The translations under genes and the position numbers were made by a program. A stretch of 64,000 nt of DNA from Ichthyophis bannanicus (taxonomy: Eukaryota > Chordata > Amphibia > Gymnophiona > Ichthyophiidae), in contig JAWIIG010000037.1 in the NCBI GenBank assembly GCA_033557465.1, positions 1,488,001-1,552,000 on the forward strand. The letters are read 5' to 3'. This document shows, in pieces, positions 10,031 to 19,844 of this stretch. Within the stretch, counting starts at the first letter, position 1. Each line of letters begins with the position of its first letter. The notes under the pieces are model-generated. The model saw nothing but the letters and a program-made list of their open reading frames with translations, was not told the DNA's origin and searched no databases.

Positions 10031-11116
10031 TGTCACAAGGTAGACCTAGGGCAGCCCGAGAAAACGGAGATCAGCACGAATGATCAGAGGAAAAATGACA
10101 AGGTAAACAAAATAAGGTCAGATGGTTGCTACAGACAACCCAGGCACACGTGCACAAGGGCCAGGAAGACACACCCAGATAGCGAAGAAAGGGAATTTGC
10201 TTTGCCTGATAGGGATCAGCTGGGTAGAGGTGGAGCCCAAAGACACGAGGATAAAATATGCTCCCAAACAGATAGAAAGGGAGAGGTGTTGAAGCAACAA
10301 GGGTCACAACCAGAGAGACCGCGGCGAACACAGCTGAAGCCGTGGAGAGAATGGACTTGGAATGAAAGAGAGAGAGAGAGTGAGAATGAGATATTGGAAC
10401 AGCAAGGGAGCCAACGTAAAGGTCTGAAAGAATCCAGAGACCTGTATGAAACATTGGAAAGTCAGCAGCCTGATAGCGTGTATGTGCATGGAAGGCACGA
10501 GAAACGTGGGAAGACTGCCATAGCAGGTACCAGTGCAAGGAATGAAAGTAGAGGCTATTTGCTACCTAAGTGGGTAAAACCCCAGAGGAATAGAAATAGC
10601 CACACAAAGACAAGCTGTAGAGAAGCTGAGAATAACTTTTCCCCTTGTCACAGAAACCCTAGGAGAAGAGAGGTTTCCTTACCTGAAGAAGCTGAAGATT
10701 TTCCTAGTAATTGTGAGCTCCCAGCTTTTGGTAAAGTTCCGTCTAAACCTTTGCAATCTAGGTCAGCTGAGTTACGAGAGCTAGACCTGAGCAGGCCCAG
10801 AGCCTACCATAATTACCCTACTAACAAAGCAAGTAAGGATTTGAGTTATCTACTGGGATACCAGCAGGGGCAGAGTTTTGGCAAGCTCAACTCAAAGCCA
10901 TACGGTATTTCCCAGAAAGGCATTAGTTCAGAGGGAGAAAGAAACTTCCTGTGTGACGGAGCAAGCCAGCCGTACTCTTATCCAGCAGCTGATACTAAGA
11001 ATATAAATGCATGTGAGCCTGAATTAATGGAATGTGAGAATTCAGAGATATCTATAGTTCCTGAACCGATGGATTGTTCTTTAACTGTGATTGAACCGGA
11101 GTTCTCTCTAAGATAA
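10031..11116 (+). CDS. Uncharacterised basic protein encoded inside LTR-like element A (361 codons)
   Basis: I do not recognise this protein. The frame is open from the element's first codon (TGT, Cys) for 361 codons to TAA. It happens to be in frame with the RTE endonuclease upstream. The body is rich in Arg, Lys, Glu, Gln and Ser ('ERPRRTQLKPWREWTWNERE') with no predicted membrane segment. The C-terminus turns acidic and contains 'ELMECENSE' and 'EPMDCSL', ending 'FSLR'. No Met occurs until close to the C-terminus, so a standalone start is not evident. Translation after splicing to an upstream exon, or loss of a start codon, are possible. Two divergent relatives lie at 44145-45033 and 42587-43747. 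Confidence 0.5.
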   Translation, partial: CHKVDLGQPEKTEISTNDQRKNDKVNKIRSDGCYRQPRHTCTRARKTHPDSEEREFALPDRDQLGRGGAQRHEDKICSQTDRKGEVLKQQGSQPERPRRTQLKPWREWTWNERERESENEILEQQGSQRKGLKESRDLYETLESQQPDSVYVHGRHEKRGKTAIAGTSARNESRGYLLPKWVKPQRNRNSHTKTSCREAENNFSPCHRNPRRREVSLPEEAEDFPSNCELPAFGKVPSKPLQSRSAELRELDLSRPRAYHNYPTNKASKDLSYLLGYQQGQSFGKLNSKPYGISQKGISSEGERNFLCDGASQPYSYPAADTKNINACEPELMECENSEISIVPEPMDCSLTVIEPEFSLR

Positions 11117-11371
11117 ATGCTTGATTGAGACCAGAGTTCCAGTGCTGTAACCTGTGTGCTAATTACACTTACTCTCCAAAAAACAGCAGACGTGAGCTGT
11201 GCTATCAGCAACAAAAGGAGAAGCCTGTATGTGACAGTAAGGCTGTTTATTCTTTTCGTTTGTTTGATGTTTGGAAGCTGAAGTAAGCTATTTGTGTTAT
11301 CCATTTGACTTTTGTTATATGCCAAAGTTGGCTCTTATTTGTGTTGCCAAAAAGGAAAGAAACCTCAGGGA

Positions 11372-11384
11372 CGGGGAATAAAGC
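11372..11384 (+). promoter_or_regulatory. Polyadenylation signal in LTR-like element A
   Basis: GGGGAATAAAGCC contains the canonical AATAAA. Relatives share the context: GGGGAAATAAATCC (minus, about 43930) and GGGGAAATAAAAGCC (minus, about 42367). The conserved G-run before the hexamer supports homology of the three LTR-like units. Confidence 0.7.
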
Positions 11385-13139
11385 CCTAAACTTGGAATGA
11401 AACTTATGTGATTTATACGAAAGAAGGCACAACTATCACCCTCAGAGAGCCAGGCAATACCGGTTCCTACCGATAGGGCTACGGGGGTGTGACAAACTAT
11501 AATTTAGGTATATGCCCCAACAATAGATGCAGAAGAGGAAGACGTTGATGAATTTTATGAACAAGTATAAGCTGAAATTGACAGAACATGCAAACAGGAT
11601 ATCTTGCTAGTCATGGGTGACTGGAACGCAAAAGATGGCAACAAAGTAGAAGGCAAAGTGGTTGGAAAATATGGATTTGGCAACAGAAATGAAGTTGAAG
11701 AAAGACTGATAGAATTCTGCAAGATCAATAATCTATTCATCTCAAACACCTTCTTTCAGCAACAGAAGCGCTGACTGTACACATAGACTTCACCCAATGG
11801 ATTGTACAGAAATCAAATTGCCTATATCTGTGGAAGACAACGATGGAAAAGCTCAATAATATCAACAATGACAAAACCTGAAGCTGACTGTGGTAGAGAT
11901 CATCAACTACTAGTATGCAAACTCAAGCTAAAGTTGAAAAAGAGCAAGCCACTCATGAATGTAGTAAAATATGACCTTGAGAATATTCTACTGGAATTTA
12001 AAGACTGCCTGAAAAATCGATTTGCTGCTTTAGATACAAATGATAGAGTTCCAGAAGAGTTTTGGGATGACAACAAGAAGGTTGTGTTGAAAGAAAGCGA
12101 TAAGTCTCTATATAATAGTGAAAAGGCAAAAATAGCCAAAATGGATGACTGAAAAAACTCTAAAAATTGTCCAGAAACGCAGAGGAGAAAGAGAGGCAAT
12201 TGCAGAACTCAACAGAGATTTCCAACATGTAGCAAGACAAGACAAGGAGAAGTACTACAATGGCACATGCAAGGAAATAGAATCAAAGCTATTAGAGGAA
12301 GAACAGGATCAGCTTTTCTAAAGCTATGAGACTTAAAAAAATATTCCAGCCTCGAATTGGAATGCTACAGGATGCTCAAGAATCCATGCTGAGAAGATCA
12401 AGAAAAGATGGAAAGAATATACAGTCATTATATCATAAAGATCAAGGGACCAACAACTGTTTCAACCTGTACCTTATGATCAAGAACCATTGCTGATGAA
12501 AGAAGACGTCGAAGCAGCACTGAAAGCCTTATCAAAGAACAAAGCACAGGGCATTGATAGCATTCCCACTGAAGTATTATAGCAATCGGATGAAGCTGTT
12601 ACCATACAAGGCTCTGCCAGGAAATTTGAAAGACAAATTCATGGCCAACAGACTGGAAAAGATCTGTGTTTATACCAATACTGAAGAAAGGTGACCCAAC
12701 TGACTGTGGAAATTATCACACTGTGTATATCATGGACTGCCCGAAGAACAAACCAGTCAGTACTAGAAGAGATCAAACCTAAACTTTGCTTAGAAGCTCT
12801 GATGAAAAGACTTTGACTTTCATACTTTGGACACATCATGCGAAGAGAGAGCTCATTGGAGAAAGACAATGCTTGGCAAGGCAGAAGGTCACCGTAAAAG
12901 AAGAAGGCTGGCAATGAGATGGATCGATACAGTAAGAGCAGCTATGGATACCACTCTATCAACAATGAGTCACTTGGCTAAAGACCAAACAAAGTTTACG
13001 TCAACTATCCAGAGAGTCGCCAGGAGTCGAAATCAACTCGACGGCACTTAACAACAACAACATTTTGAATTTATTAACTGGAATATGTCAGCTCTGGGAA
13101 ATGTGCATTGTTAACATTTTTGTGTTTTGTTTAGTACAA

Positions 13140-13231
13140 GAGAATATTATTATTTATTTATTTATTTATTATTTATTACAATTTCTTATATACCGCACTA
13201 TTTATCAGCGCGGTTTACATACAACAAAATG
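13140..13231 (-). mobile_element. L2-type LINE 3' tail
   Basis: The minus strand reads 'AAACCGCGCTGATAAATAG', then 'TGCGGTATATAAGAAATTG', then a TAAATAAATAAATA repeat. It lies between the end of the RTE element and the CR1 start, probably a short 5'-truncated insertion. Confidence 0.65.
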
Positions 13232-13503
13232 ACCAGAACTTGAAATCCAGAACTTCCAGGGTAGCATTCTCCGAAATGCTTCCTGTTCCACGCGCAGGAC
13301 CCAAAAGGCAGACAGAGCTCCGGAGTCTCAATGCGTGGATGAGACAATGGTGCAGAGATGAGGGGTTTGGATTTGTTAGGAACTGGGGAACATTCTGGGG
13401 AAAGGAGGGGCTCTTCCGAAGGGATGGGCTTCACCTTAACCGGGATGGAACCAGGCTGCTGGCATTAACCTTTAAAAAGGAGATAGAGCAGCTTTTAAAC
13501 TAG
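13232..13503 (+). pseudogene. CR1 ORF1 C-terminal fragment (SGNH/esterase-like)
   Basis: The peptide reads 'KSRTSRVAFSEMLPVPRAG', 'RSLNAWMRQWCRDEGFGFV', 'NWGTFWGKEGLFRRDGLHLN' and ends shortly after 'LLALTFKKEIEQLLN'. The closing Asp-x-x-His ('DGLH') is the catalytic Asp/His pair typical of the SGNH hydrolase domain in CR1 ORF1. The nucleophile block lies upstream and is missing through 5' truncation. A second, longer copy is at 46945-47460. Confidence 0.75.
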
Positions 13504-13538
13504 ATATTAGGGGAAAGCCGACAGTCACCCAAGAGCAG

Positions 13539-16501
13539 ATGGTTCGGAAGAATGTATCTTTGAAGGATACTACCAAAAGCAGAGAGATTCCACAAAAGAG
13601 TAAAGTAGCCCAAATGCCCTCAAGTATGGAGCAGACAGAGCTTAAAGATCCCAAATTACTCATGTCTAACAGACAAATTAATATGGATAAAATACATTCT
13701 TTAAAATGCTTGTATGCAAATGCTAGAAGTCTAAAAAATAAGATGGGAGAGTTAGAATATATAGCACTAAATGAAAGGTTAGATATGATTGGAATATCAG
13801 AGACATGGTGGAAGGATGACAACCAGTGGGACACTGTGATACCTGGGTACAAACTATATCGTAATGATAGAACTGATCAAATTGGTGGAGGGGTTGCTCT
13901 CTATGTTAGAGAGGGCATTGAGTCAGAAAGGATTAAAGTTTTGCAGGAAACAAACTCTGCTGTAGAATCTATATGGATTGAAATTCCATGTAAAAGGGGG
14001 AAGGCAATGGCAGTGGGGGTGTACTATCGAGCGCCTGGCCAGAATGACCAAATGGATGATGAAATGCTCAAAGAAATCAAGGAAGCTAACAAAAGTTACA
14101 GCACAGTAATAATAATGGGTGATTTCAACTACCCCGGTATCGACTGGGTCAGTGTCACGTCAGGACATGCTAGGGAGATAAAGTTCCTAGATGAAATAAA
14201 TGACTGCTTCTTGGAGCAGCTGGTTCATGAACCGACCAGAGGGGAAGCCATATTAGACCTAATCCTTAGTGGAACACCAGATCTAGTGCAAGAGATAAGG
14301 TTATTGGGGCCACTTGGCAATAGTGATCATAGCATGATCGCCTTTGATTTAATTAGTGGAGGAGGGATAGTAAGGAAATCCACAGTACTACCTTTTAACT
14401 TTCGAAAGGGAGACTATGATAAAATGACGAAAACAGTCAAGAAAAAACTAAAAGGAGCAGTTGCAAAGGTTAAAGACGTACATCAGGCTTGGCTGTTGTT
14501 GAAAAATACTATCTTGGAAGCCCAGACCAGCTGTATTCCACGCTTTAAGAAAAGTGGAAAGAAGTCCAAAAAACTGCCAGCATGGTTTAAAGTTGAGGTC
14601 AGAGAGGCCGTTGTTGCCAAAAAAGCATCTTTCAGGAAATGGAAAAAAGAGCCAAACGACGAAACCTGGAAACTGCACAAGCACTGGCAAGTCAAATGCA
14701 AGGCATTGATAAGGCAGGCAAAGGGAGAATTTGAGAAGAAGCTTGCTGCAGAAGCAAAAACGCGAAGTAAAGACCCTTTCAAGTACATTCGTAGCAAAAA
14801 ACCTGTGAGAGAGTCAGTTGGTCCATTAGATGATAAAGGGATTAAAGGAGCACTAAGAGGCGACAAGGCGATAGCGGAGAGAGACTGAACGAATTCTTTG
14901 CTTCAGTCTTTACTGAGGAAGATGTAGGGATGTTACCCATGACTGAAGTGGTATTTAAAGGTGCAGAAGAATTGAAGGAAATATCGATACATCGAGAAGA
15001 TGTATTACAACTATTAGATAAGCTGAAGAGTAGCAAATCACCTGGGCCGGATGGTATACATCCAAGGGTATTGAAAGAACTGAAATATGAGATTGCAGAC
15101 CTGCTATTAGTAATCTGTGAACTGTCATTAAAATCATCTCTAATACCTGAAGATTGGAGGATCGCCAATGTAACACCAATTTTTAAAAAGGGTTCCAGGG
15201 GTGATCCGGGAAACTACAGACCGGTGAGCCTGACGTCAATACCGGGAAAAATGATAGAAACCATCATAAAGAATAAAATTACTCAGCATGTAGATAGTCA
15301 TGAACTAATGAGAGACAGCCAACATGGCTTTAGACAAGGAAGATCTTGTCTTACTAAACTGTTATGTTTTTTTGAAGGAGTGAATAATCAGGTGGACAAA
15401 GGTGAGTCGGTTGATATTGTGTATCTGGACTTTCAGAAAGCCTTTGACAAGGTCCCTCATCAGAGACTTTTGGCAAAACTAAAGAGTCATGGGATAGGAG
15501 GCAGTGTACTATTGTGGATCAGGAACTGGTTAAAAGATAGAAAGCAGAGGGTAGGGCTAAATGGCCAATTTTTCCAATGGAGAAAGGTGAATAGTGGTGT
15601 ACCCCAGGGATCTGTGCTGGGTCCGCTGCTTTTTGACATATTCATAAATGACCTGGAAAGTGGAATAACGAGTGAGATTATCAAATTTGCAGATGACACA
15701 AAACTATTTAAAGTTGTTAAAACCCAAGAGGATTGTGGAAAATTGCAAGAGGATCTTGATAAATTGGAAGACTGGGCATCAAAATGGCAGACGAAATTTA
15801 ATGTGGACAAGTGCAAGGTTATGCACCTAGGGAAGAACAACCCAAACTATGGTTACACGATGCAAGGTTCCACATTAGGAACCACCACCCAGGAAAAAGA
15901 TTTAGGCGTCATTGTGGATACCATGTCAAAACCGTCGGCCCAGTGTGCAGCAGCAGCCAAGAGAGCAAATAGAATGCTAGGTATGATAAGGAAAGGAATG
16001 GAAAATAAAACAAAGGATATTATAATGCCTCTATATCGTTCCATGGTGAGACCGCACCTTGAATATTGTGTGCAATTCTGGTCGCCGTATCTTAAAAAGG
16101 ATATAGAGTTATTAGAAAAGGTTCAGAGAAGAGCCACCAAAATGGTAAAGGGGATGGAAGGATACTCCTATGAAGAAAGGCTAAAAAGGTTAGGGCTCTT
16201 TAACCTGGAAAAGAGACGGCTGAGGGGAGATATGATAGAAGTCTATAAATTAATGAGCGGAGTGGAACGGGTAAACGTAGATCGATTGTTTACCTTATCA
16301 GAATATAGAAAGACTAGGGGACATGCAATGAAGCTACAGGGTAAACTATTTAAGACTAATAAAATAAAATATTTTTTCACTCAACGTGTAATCAAACTCT
16401 GGAATTTGTTACCGGAGGATGTAGTAAAGGCTGTTAGTGTAGCTGGGTTTAAAAAAGGTTTGGACAAGTTCCTGGAGGAAAGGTCCATAAGCCATTATTA
16501 A
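13539..16501 (+). pseudogene. CR1 ORF2 (endonuclease + reverse transcriptase), single 2-bp frameshift
   Basis: The endonuclease occupies the first ~230 codons: 'CLYANARSLKNKMGELE', 'MIGISETWWKDD', 'IIMGDFNYPGIDW', 'GNSDHSMI'. A Lys-rich linker follows, then RT: 'KSPGPDGIHPRVLKEL', 'NYRPVSLTSIPGK', 'LDFQKAFDKVPHQRLL', 'GVPQGSVLGPLLF', 'IIKFADDTKLF'. The C-terminal region ends 'VYKLMSGVERVNVD', '[12 protein letters not shown]', 'FLEERS'. The only obvious lesion is two extra bases in a GAGAGA run at about 14876-14884, which ends the first frame at 14888. The second frame runs open to 16501. The length (about 985 codons) is normal for CR1 ORF2. I see no other disabling change. Confidence 0.93.
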
Positions 16502-16689
16502 GAAGGGACCCAGGATATCAATGCTTGAACCAATACAAGCATTGTGGAACCTGTGTCCCTTGGGGAAACTGCTAGGTACATATGACCTAGATTGGCCACT
16601 GTTGGAAACAGAATACTGGGCTTGATGGACCTTGGTCTGACCCAGTATGGCATATCTTATGTTCTTATGACCATAACAGACTGTTTGGC

Positions 16690-17301
16690 TTCACATAGAA
16701 CAGGAGTAACAACTAATTTTATAGTTTTATTTCTCCAGTGTTGTTGTACATTCCAAGTTTGGCTCTTGGAGTTCCAGTTTAATTATTGTCTGCCTATTCT
16801 AAATTGTGATCCTTTGTTCTTTGTTTGCTGATGGTCTATGTTCTATATGTGTAACCAAGCTGAGGTATTCTGTTTATGTAGTTTCTATTTGACAGTGCCA
16901 CTTGTTTTCTTTCCCCAATAGGAGATGTATTGGTATTCTCTGAGATGTATTGGTTTAATATTTGCAGTGTTGCCTTTTTAATAGGTACTGATTAGTGCTC
17001 ATTGTTGACCCCTATGTGAGTCCCCAGTAGTGCTGTTATGATATGGTGGGTTTCCTATGGGTTCTAAATGGGCAGTGTTTGTAGTACTTCCTAATGTGCC
17101 TAGTGGTTGGCACTGGAGTATAGTAATGTAGAAATCTGGTAGTCTTTCTTTATCCATACACTCATTAAGAGACATGTTTACTAAACGTTAGTGCATGTTA
17201 ACATTATGCAAATATTTATGCAGATGAGTTCACTTATGCAAATGAGGCCCTGCAATGAGTCTCTGCACGTGGCCCCTCACCCCCCTTGGACTGCCCCTGT
17301 G
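16690..17301 (-). mobile_element. hAT element, 5' half, inverted (copy 1)
   Basis: The minus strand starts CAGGGGCAGTCCAAGGGGGG at 17301 and runs leftward with the same sequence as 49538-50060 of the complete copy, including AAGAGACATGTTTACTAAA and the 'GAAATCTGGTAGTC'-type block (plus-strand form at 17130). It stops at about 16690-16710, where similarity is lost, so the 3' half is absent. No transposase is visible. Confidence 0.75.
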
Positions 17302-17585
17302 GACAAGGCCCACAGAACACTTACCTCCTCCCATTTCTTACGGGGTCTGTGAACTCTCCCCTGGGATTGATTCAATTCCATATACCCTTGCCGTACTTGT
17401 AAGAACTGTGCCGACATATGGTGCTGAAAGGCCACAATCTTCGCCATACAATAAAAATTCTCTAAACACCTAAATACCATGGTCCCTGTAGGTACCTCAG
17501 GTCTCTTTCACATCACCATCAGTTCCATCTGGGTCGTAATCACACAAAGTCCCCTAAACCTCCCCAGGTCCTCCTCCTCCCCCAA
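17302..17585 (-). mobile_element. Sequence between two inverted hAT copies, probably L1 #2 remnant
   Basis: The minus strand has a short open stretch ('CLENFYCMAKIVAFQHHMSA', 'RPRKKWEEVSVLW') that may be the degraded C-terminal end of the L1 found at 18370-24800. The similarity is weak and the assignment rests mainly on position. Confidence 0.35.
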
Positions 17586-18362
17586 GGGGGGTGCAGGGCC
17601 ATGTGCAGAGACTTATTGCGGGGCCTCATTTGCATAAATATTTGCATAATGTTAACATGTGCTAACTTTTAGTAAACATGCCTCTTAATGAGTATCTGGA
17701 TAAAGAAAGACTACCAGATTTCTACATTACTATACTCCAGTGCCAACCACCATTCCTAGCCCCCCCCCCATCAGTTCATTTCTAGTCCTAGCCAACCATC
17801 AGTTATTTTCAGTCCTATTCTAGCCCCCATCAGCCAATTTCAAGTCCTAGCCCTCCATTATTCCTTTTTCAGTCCAAGCCCCCCCCCCCAATCAGCCCAT
17901 TTCCAGTCCTAGCCTCCTCATCAGCCATTTCCAGTCCTAGTCCTACACATCAGCGCACTTCCTATCCTATCCCAGCCCTTCCCCCGAAGAGTCCCGTGCC
18001 TGTCTGACCATCTTCAGAGGGAGCCGGGGAGGCCCAAAGCTCCGGCTCACCTTTGCACAGCCGCCAGAGTTGCTTCACTCTGGCAGCTGTATTCTCATGA
18101 AGCTCGCTGGTGCCAGAGGTTAAAGGGCATTTCCTGTTTCCCAGCACTCAGTGCACTTCACGAGAACACAGCTGCCAGAGTGAAGGAACACACTGCACTT
18201 CACTCCAGCAGCTGTGCAGAGGTGAGCCAGAGCTTCGAGCCTCCCCAGCTCACTCTGAAATCTGCCCTGCAAGCTGACCATGTGCAGAATGAAGCTGGCA
18301 CGGGGCCCCCTGAAGCAAGGGGCCCTGTGTAAACATTCTCGCACAATGGATGGGTTGGCCCT
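17586..18362 (+). mobile_element. hAT element, internally rearranged (copy 2)
   Basis: It begins within the 5' terminal region ('AAGGGGGGTGCAGGGCC'), passes through the AT-rich block, a C-rich minisatellite (17740-17960) and a hairpin-rich GC block (17990-18300). It ends GATGGGTTGGCCCTG, matching the 3' end GATGGGCCGGCCCTG of the complete copy at 49538-51681. It is inverted relative to copy 1, so 17110-17301 and 17586-17750 form long inverted arms around a ~285 bp spacer. Confidence 0.75.
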
Positions 18363-18374
18363 GTTAGTGGGTCA

Positions 18375-19262
18375 TTTGCCACAGTCTTAACAACCCCTTC
18401 CTCTCCCACCTCTTAAAACTAGAAACTTGCTGCCCTGGGGAAAAATCTCCCAACCCTTGAATGATTGCCAGCTTTGTATACTTTTTACCTCCCAGTAGTA
18501 AACCTTTACGTTTCTGCCATATATCTTTAGTGAACCGCACCAATGGATTCCTCCCCCCTTTCTCCCCCTCCTCACTGCGCATATCCCACAACTGCCACTC
18601 CAAAGAACTTCCACCCCCTTACTCCATCCTCACCAACTGTGGAGTTCCTACTCCCCTTTCCAGGCTAGAAGAGCCCTCAGCTGTGCCGCTTCATAGTAAG
18701 TAGTGAAGCAGGGGACTCCCAGCCCCCCTTCTTCTGCCTCTGAAACACAACCGAACGACCAACCGTAAGATTCTTCCCCTCCCAAATGAAGGCCATAACT
18801 GCACTCTGCAAAGCCCTCAAGTAATTCCTCTGAATCGCACATGGAAGAGACAAACTAAAACAGCACCCTAGGCAAGATGTTCATAGTCATTACCTCTAGA
18901 TGCCCCAGTCATGACAGATACAGCCCTTTCCACTTAGCAAAGTCTCATTTTAACTCCTGCAATACTGGCTGAGAATTCCACTTTACCAAATTCTGCAATG
19001 TACTTGCCCAAATGGACTTCCAAATAGCGGAAGGTCTGTATCACCCTTTTAAATGGGAAGCTTGCCCTTAACCCAAAATCTTCCCTGCATTGATCTTGAA
19101 TCCTGAGATGCACTGTACTCCTCTATCTCCCTCATCAACACTGGTAACGAGGTGAAAGGTGATCCTCGCCGTAAACATGACATCATCTGCAAACAGGTCT
19201 ATTTTAGATTCCTTGCCTCCCAGCTTCACTCCTTGGATATCTCTCTGCACCCATATTCTTGC
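18375..19262 (-). pseudogene. L1 #2 ORF2, RT catalytic and downstream part
   Basis: The minus strand shows '[20 protein letters not shown]' then 'IDLFADDVMF', the FADD catalytic motif, followed by 'FKINAGKI'. Further left, 'NPLVRFTKDIWQKRKGLL' and similar blocks of the post-RT region lie in shifting frames. It joins logically to 19845-20250 across the CR1 insertion. There are many indels and no usable frame. Confidence 0.7.
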
Positions 19263-19263
19263 C

Positions 19264-19842
19264 ACCAAAGGATATAGCGTTATTAGAAAAGGTTCAGAGA
19301 AGAGCCACCAAAATGGTAAATGGGATGGAAGGATACCCCTATGAACAAAGGCTAAAAAGGTTAGGGCTCTTTAACCTGGAAAAGAGATGGCTGAGGGGAG
19401 ATATGATAGAAGTCTATAAATTAATGAACGGAGTGGAACAGGTAAACGTAGATCGATTGTTTACGTTATCAGAATATAGAAAGACTAGGGGACATGCAAT
19501 GAAGCTACAGGGTAAACTATTTAAGACTAATAAAAGAAAATATTTTTTCACTCAACGTGTAATCAAACTCTGGAATTTGTTACCGGAGGATGTATTAAAG
19601 GCTGTTAGTGTAGCTGGGTTTAAAAAAGGTTTGGACAAGTTCCTGGAGGAAAGGTCCATAAACCATTATTAAGAAGGGACCCAGGATATCAATGCTTGAC
19701 CCAATACAAGCATTGTGGAACCTGTATCTTTTGGGGAAACTGCTAGGTATGTATGACCTAGATTGGCCACTGTTGGAAACAGGATACTGGGCTTGATGGG
19801 CCTTGGTCTGACCCAGTATGGCATATCTTATGTTCTTATGGC
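19264..19842 (+). mobile_element. CR1 LINE, 5'-truncated 3' end, inserted in L1 #2
   Basis: It starts in the RT C-terminal region ('[20 protein letters not shown]'), keeps an open frame of about 137 codons to 19672 ('[15 protein letters not shown]'), and continues through the 3' UTR to TTATGTTCTTATG. It differs from the 13232-16672 copy at only a small number of positions, so it is a young insertion of the same subfamily. Confidence 0.92.
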
Positions 19843-19844
19843 TC

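Larger units (their letters stand above)
10031..11494 (+). mobile_element. LTR-like element A, TG...CA bounded, 4-bp target duplication
   Basis: The element starts TGTCACAAGG and ends GGGTGTGACA, and is flanked by AACT at 10027-10030 and 11495-11498. Removing it plus one AACT restores the RTE endonuclease reading 'NTT-IIxVYAPT', which proves the boundaries (the x is a TAG in this copy). TG...CA ends, a 4-bp duplication and a polyadenylation signal AATAAA at about 11378, 115 bp from the end, are LTR features, so I read it as a solo LTR or very short LTR element. It carries a long ORF. The same family appears twice in 42197-45034. Confidence 0.75.
9876..13063 (+). mobile_element. RTE/BovB-type LINE, internally deleted and split by an LTR-like insert
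   Basis: Endonuclease sequence begins near 9880 ('YCAGNERQRRNGVEFIIKKK', 'YNPVSEHLVSIRLRGKPINTT') and resumes after the insert at 11499 ('QVYAPTIDAEEEDVDEFYEQ'-like, 'LLVMGDWNAKDGNKV'). The RT start is at 12500 ('AALKALSKNKAQGIDSIP'). The sequence then jumps to the C-terminal end ('SWTARRTNQSVLEEIKPKL', 'HIMRRESSLEK'), so the RT catalytic core is missing. It ends with the RTE hallmark CTCGACGGCACTTAACAACA. Stops and frame changes are frequent. Confidence 0.88.
13232..16672 (+). mobile_element. CR1 LINE, nearly complete from ORF1 C-terminus to 3' end
   Basis: The order is: ORF1 C-terminal esterase fragment (13232-13503), ORF2 (13539-16501), and a 3' UTR of about 170 bp ending 'CTGACCCAGTATGGCATATC' and TTATGTTCTTATG. 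The 5' part of ORF1 is absent, so it is 5'-truncated. It is the best-preserved CR1 in the window. It differs at only a few sites from the copies at 19264-19842 and 57114-58630, which suggests recent activity of this subfamily. Confidence 0.92.

Noticed and set aside
10071..10538. 155-codon minus-strand ORF
   Set aside because: It is an antisense shadow of the LTR-element A frame, which is longer and has family support.
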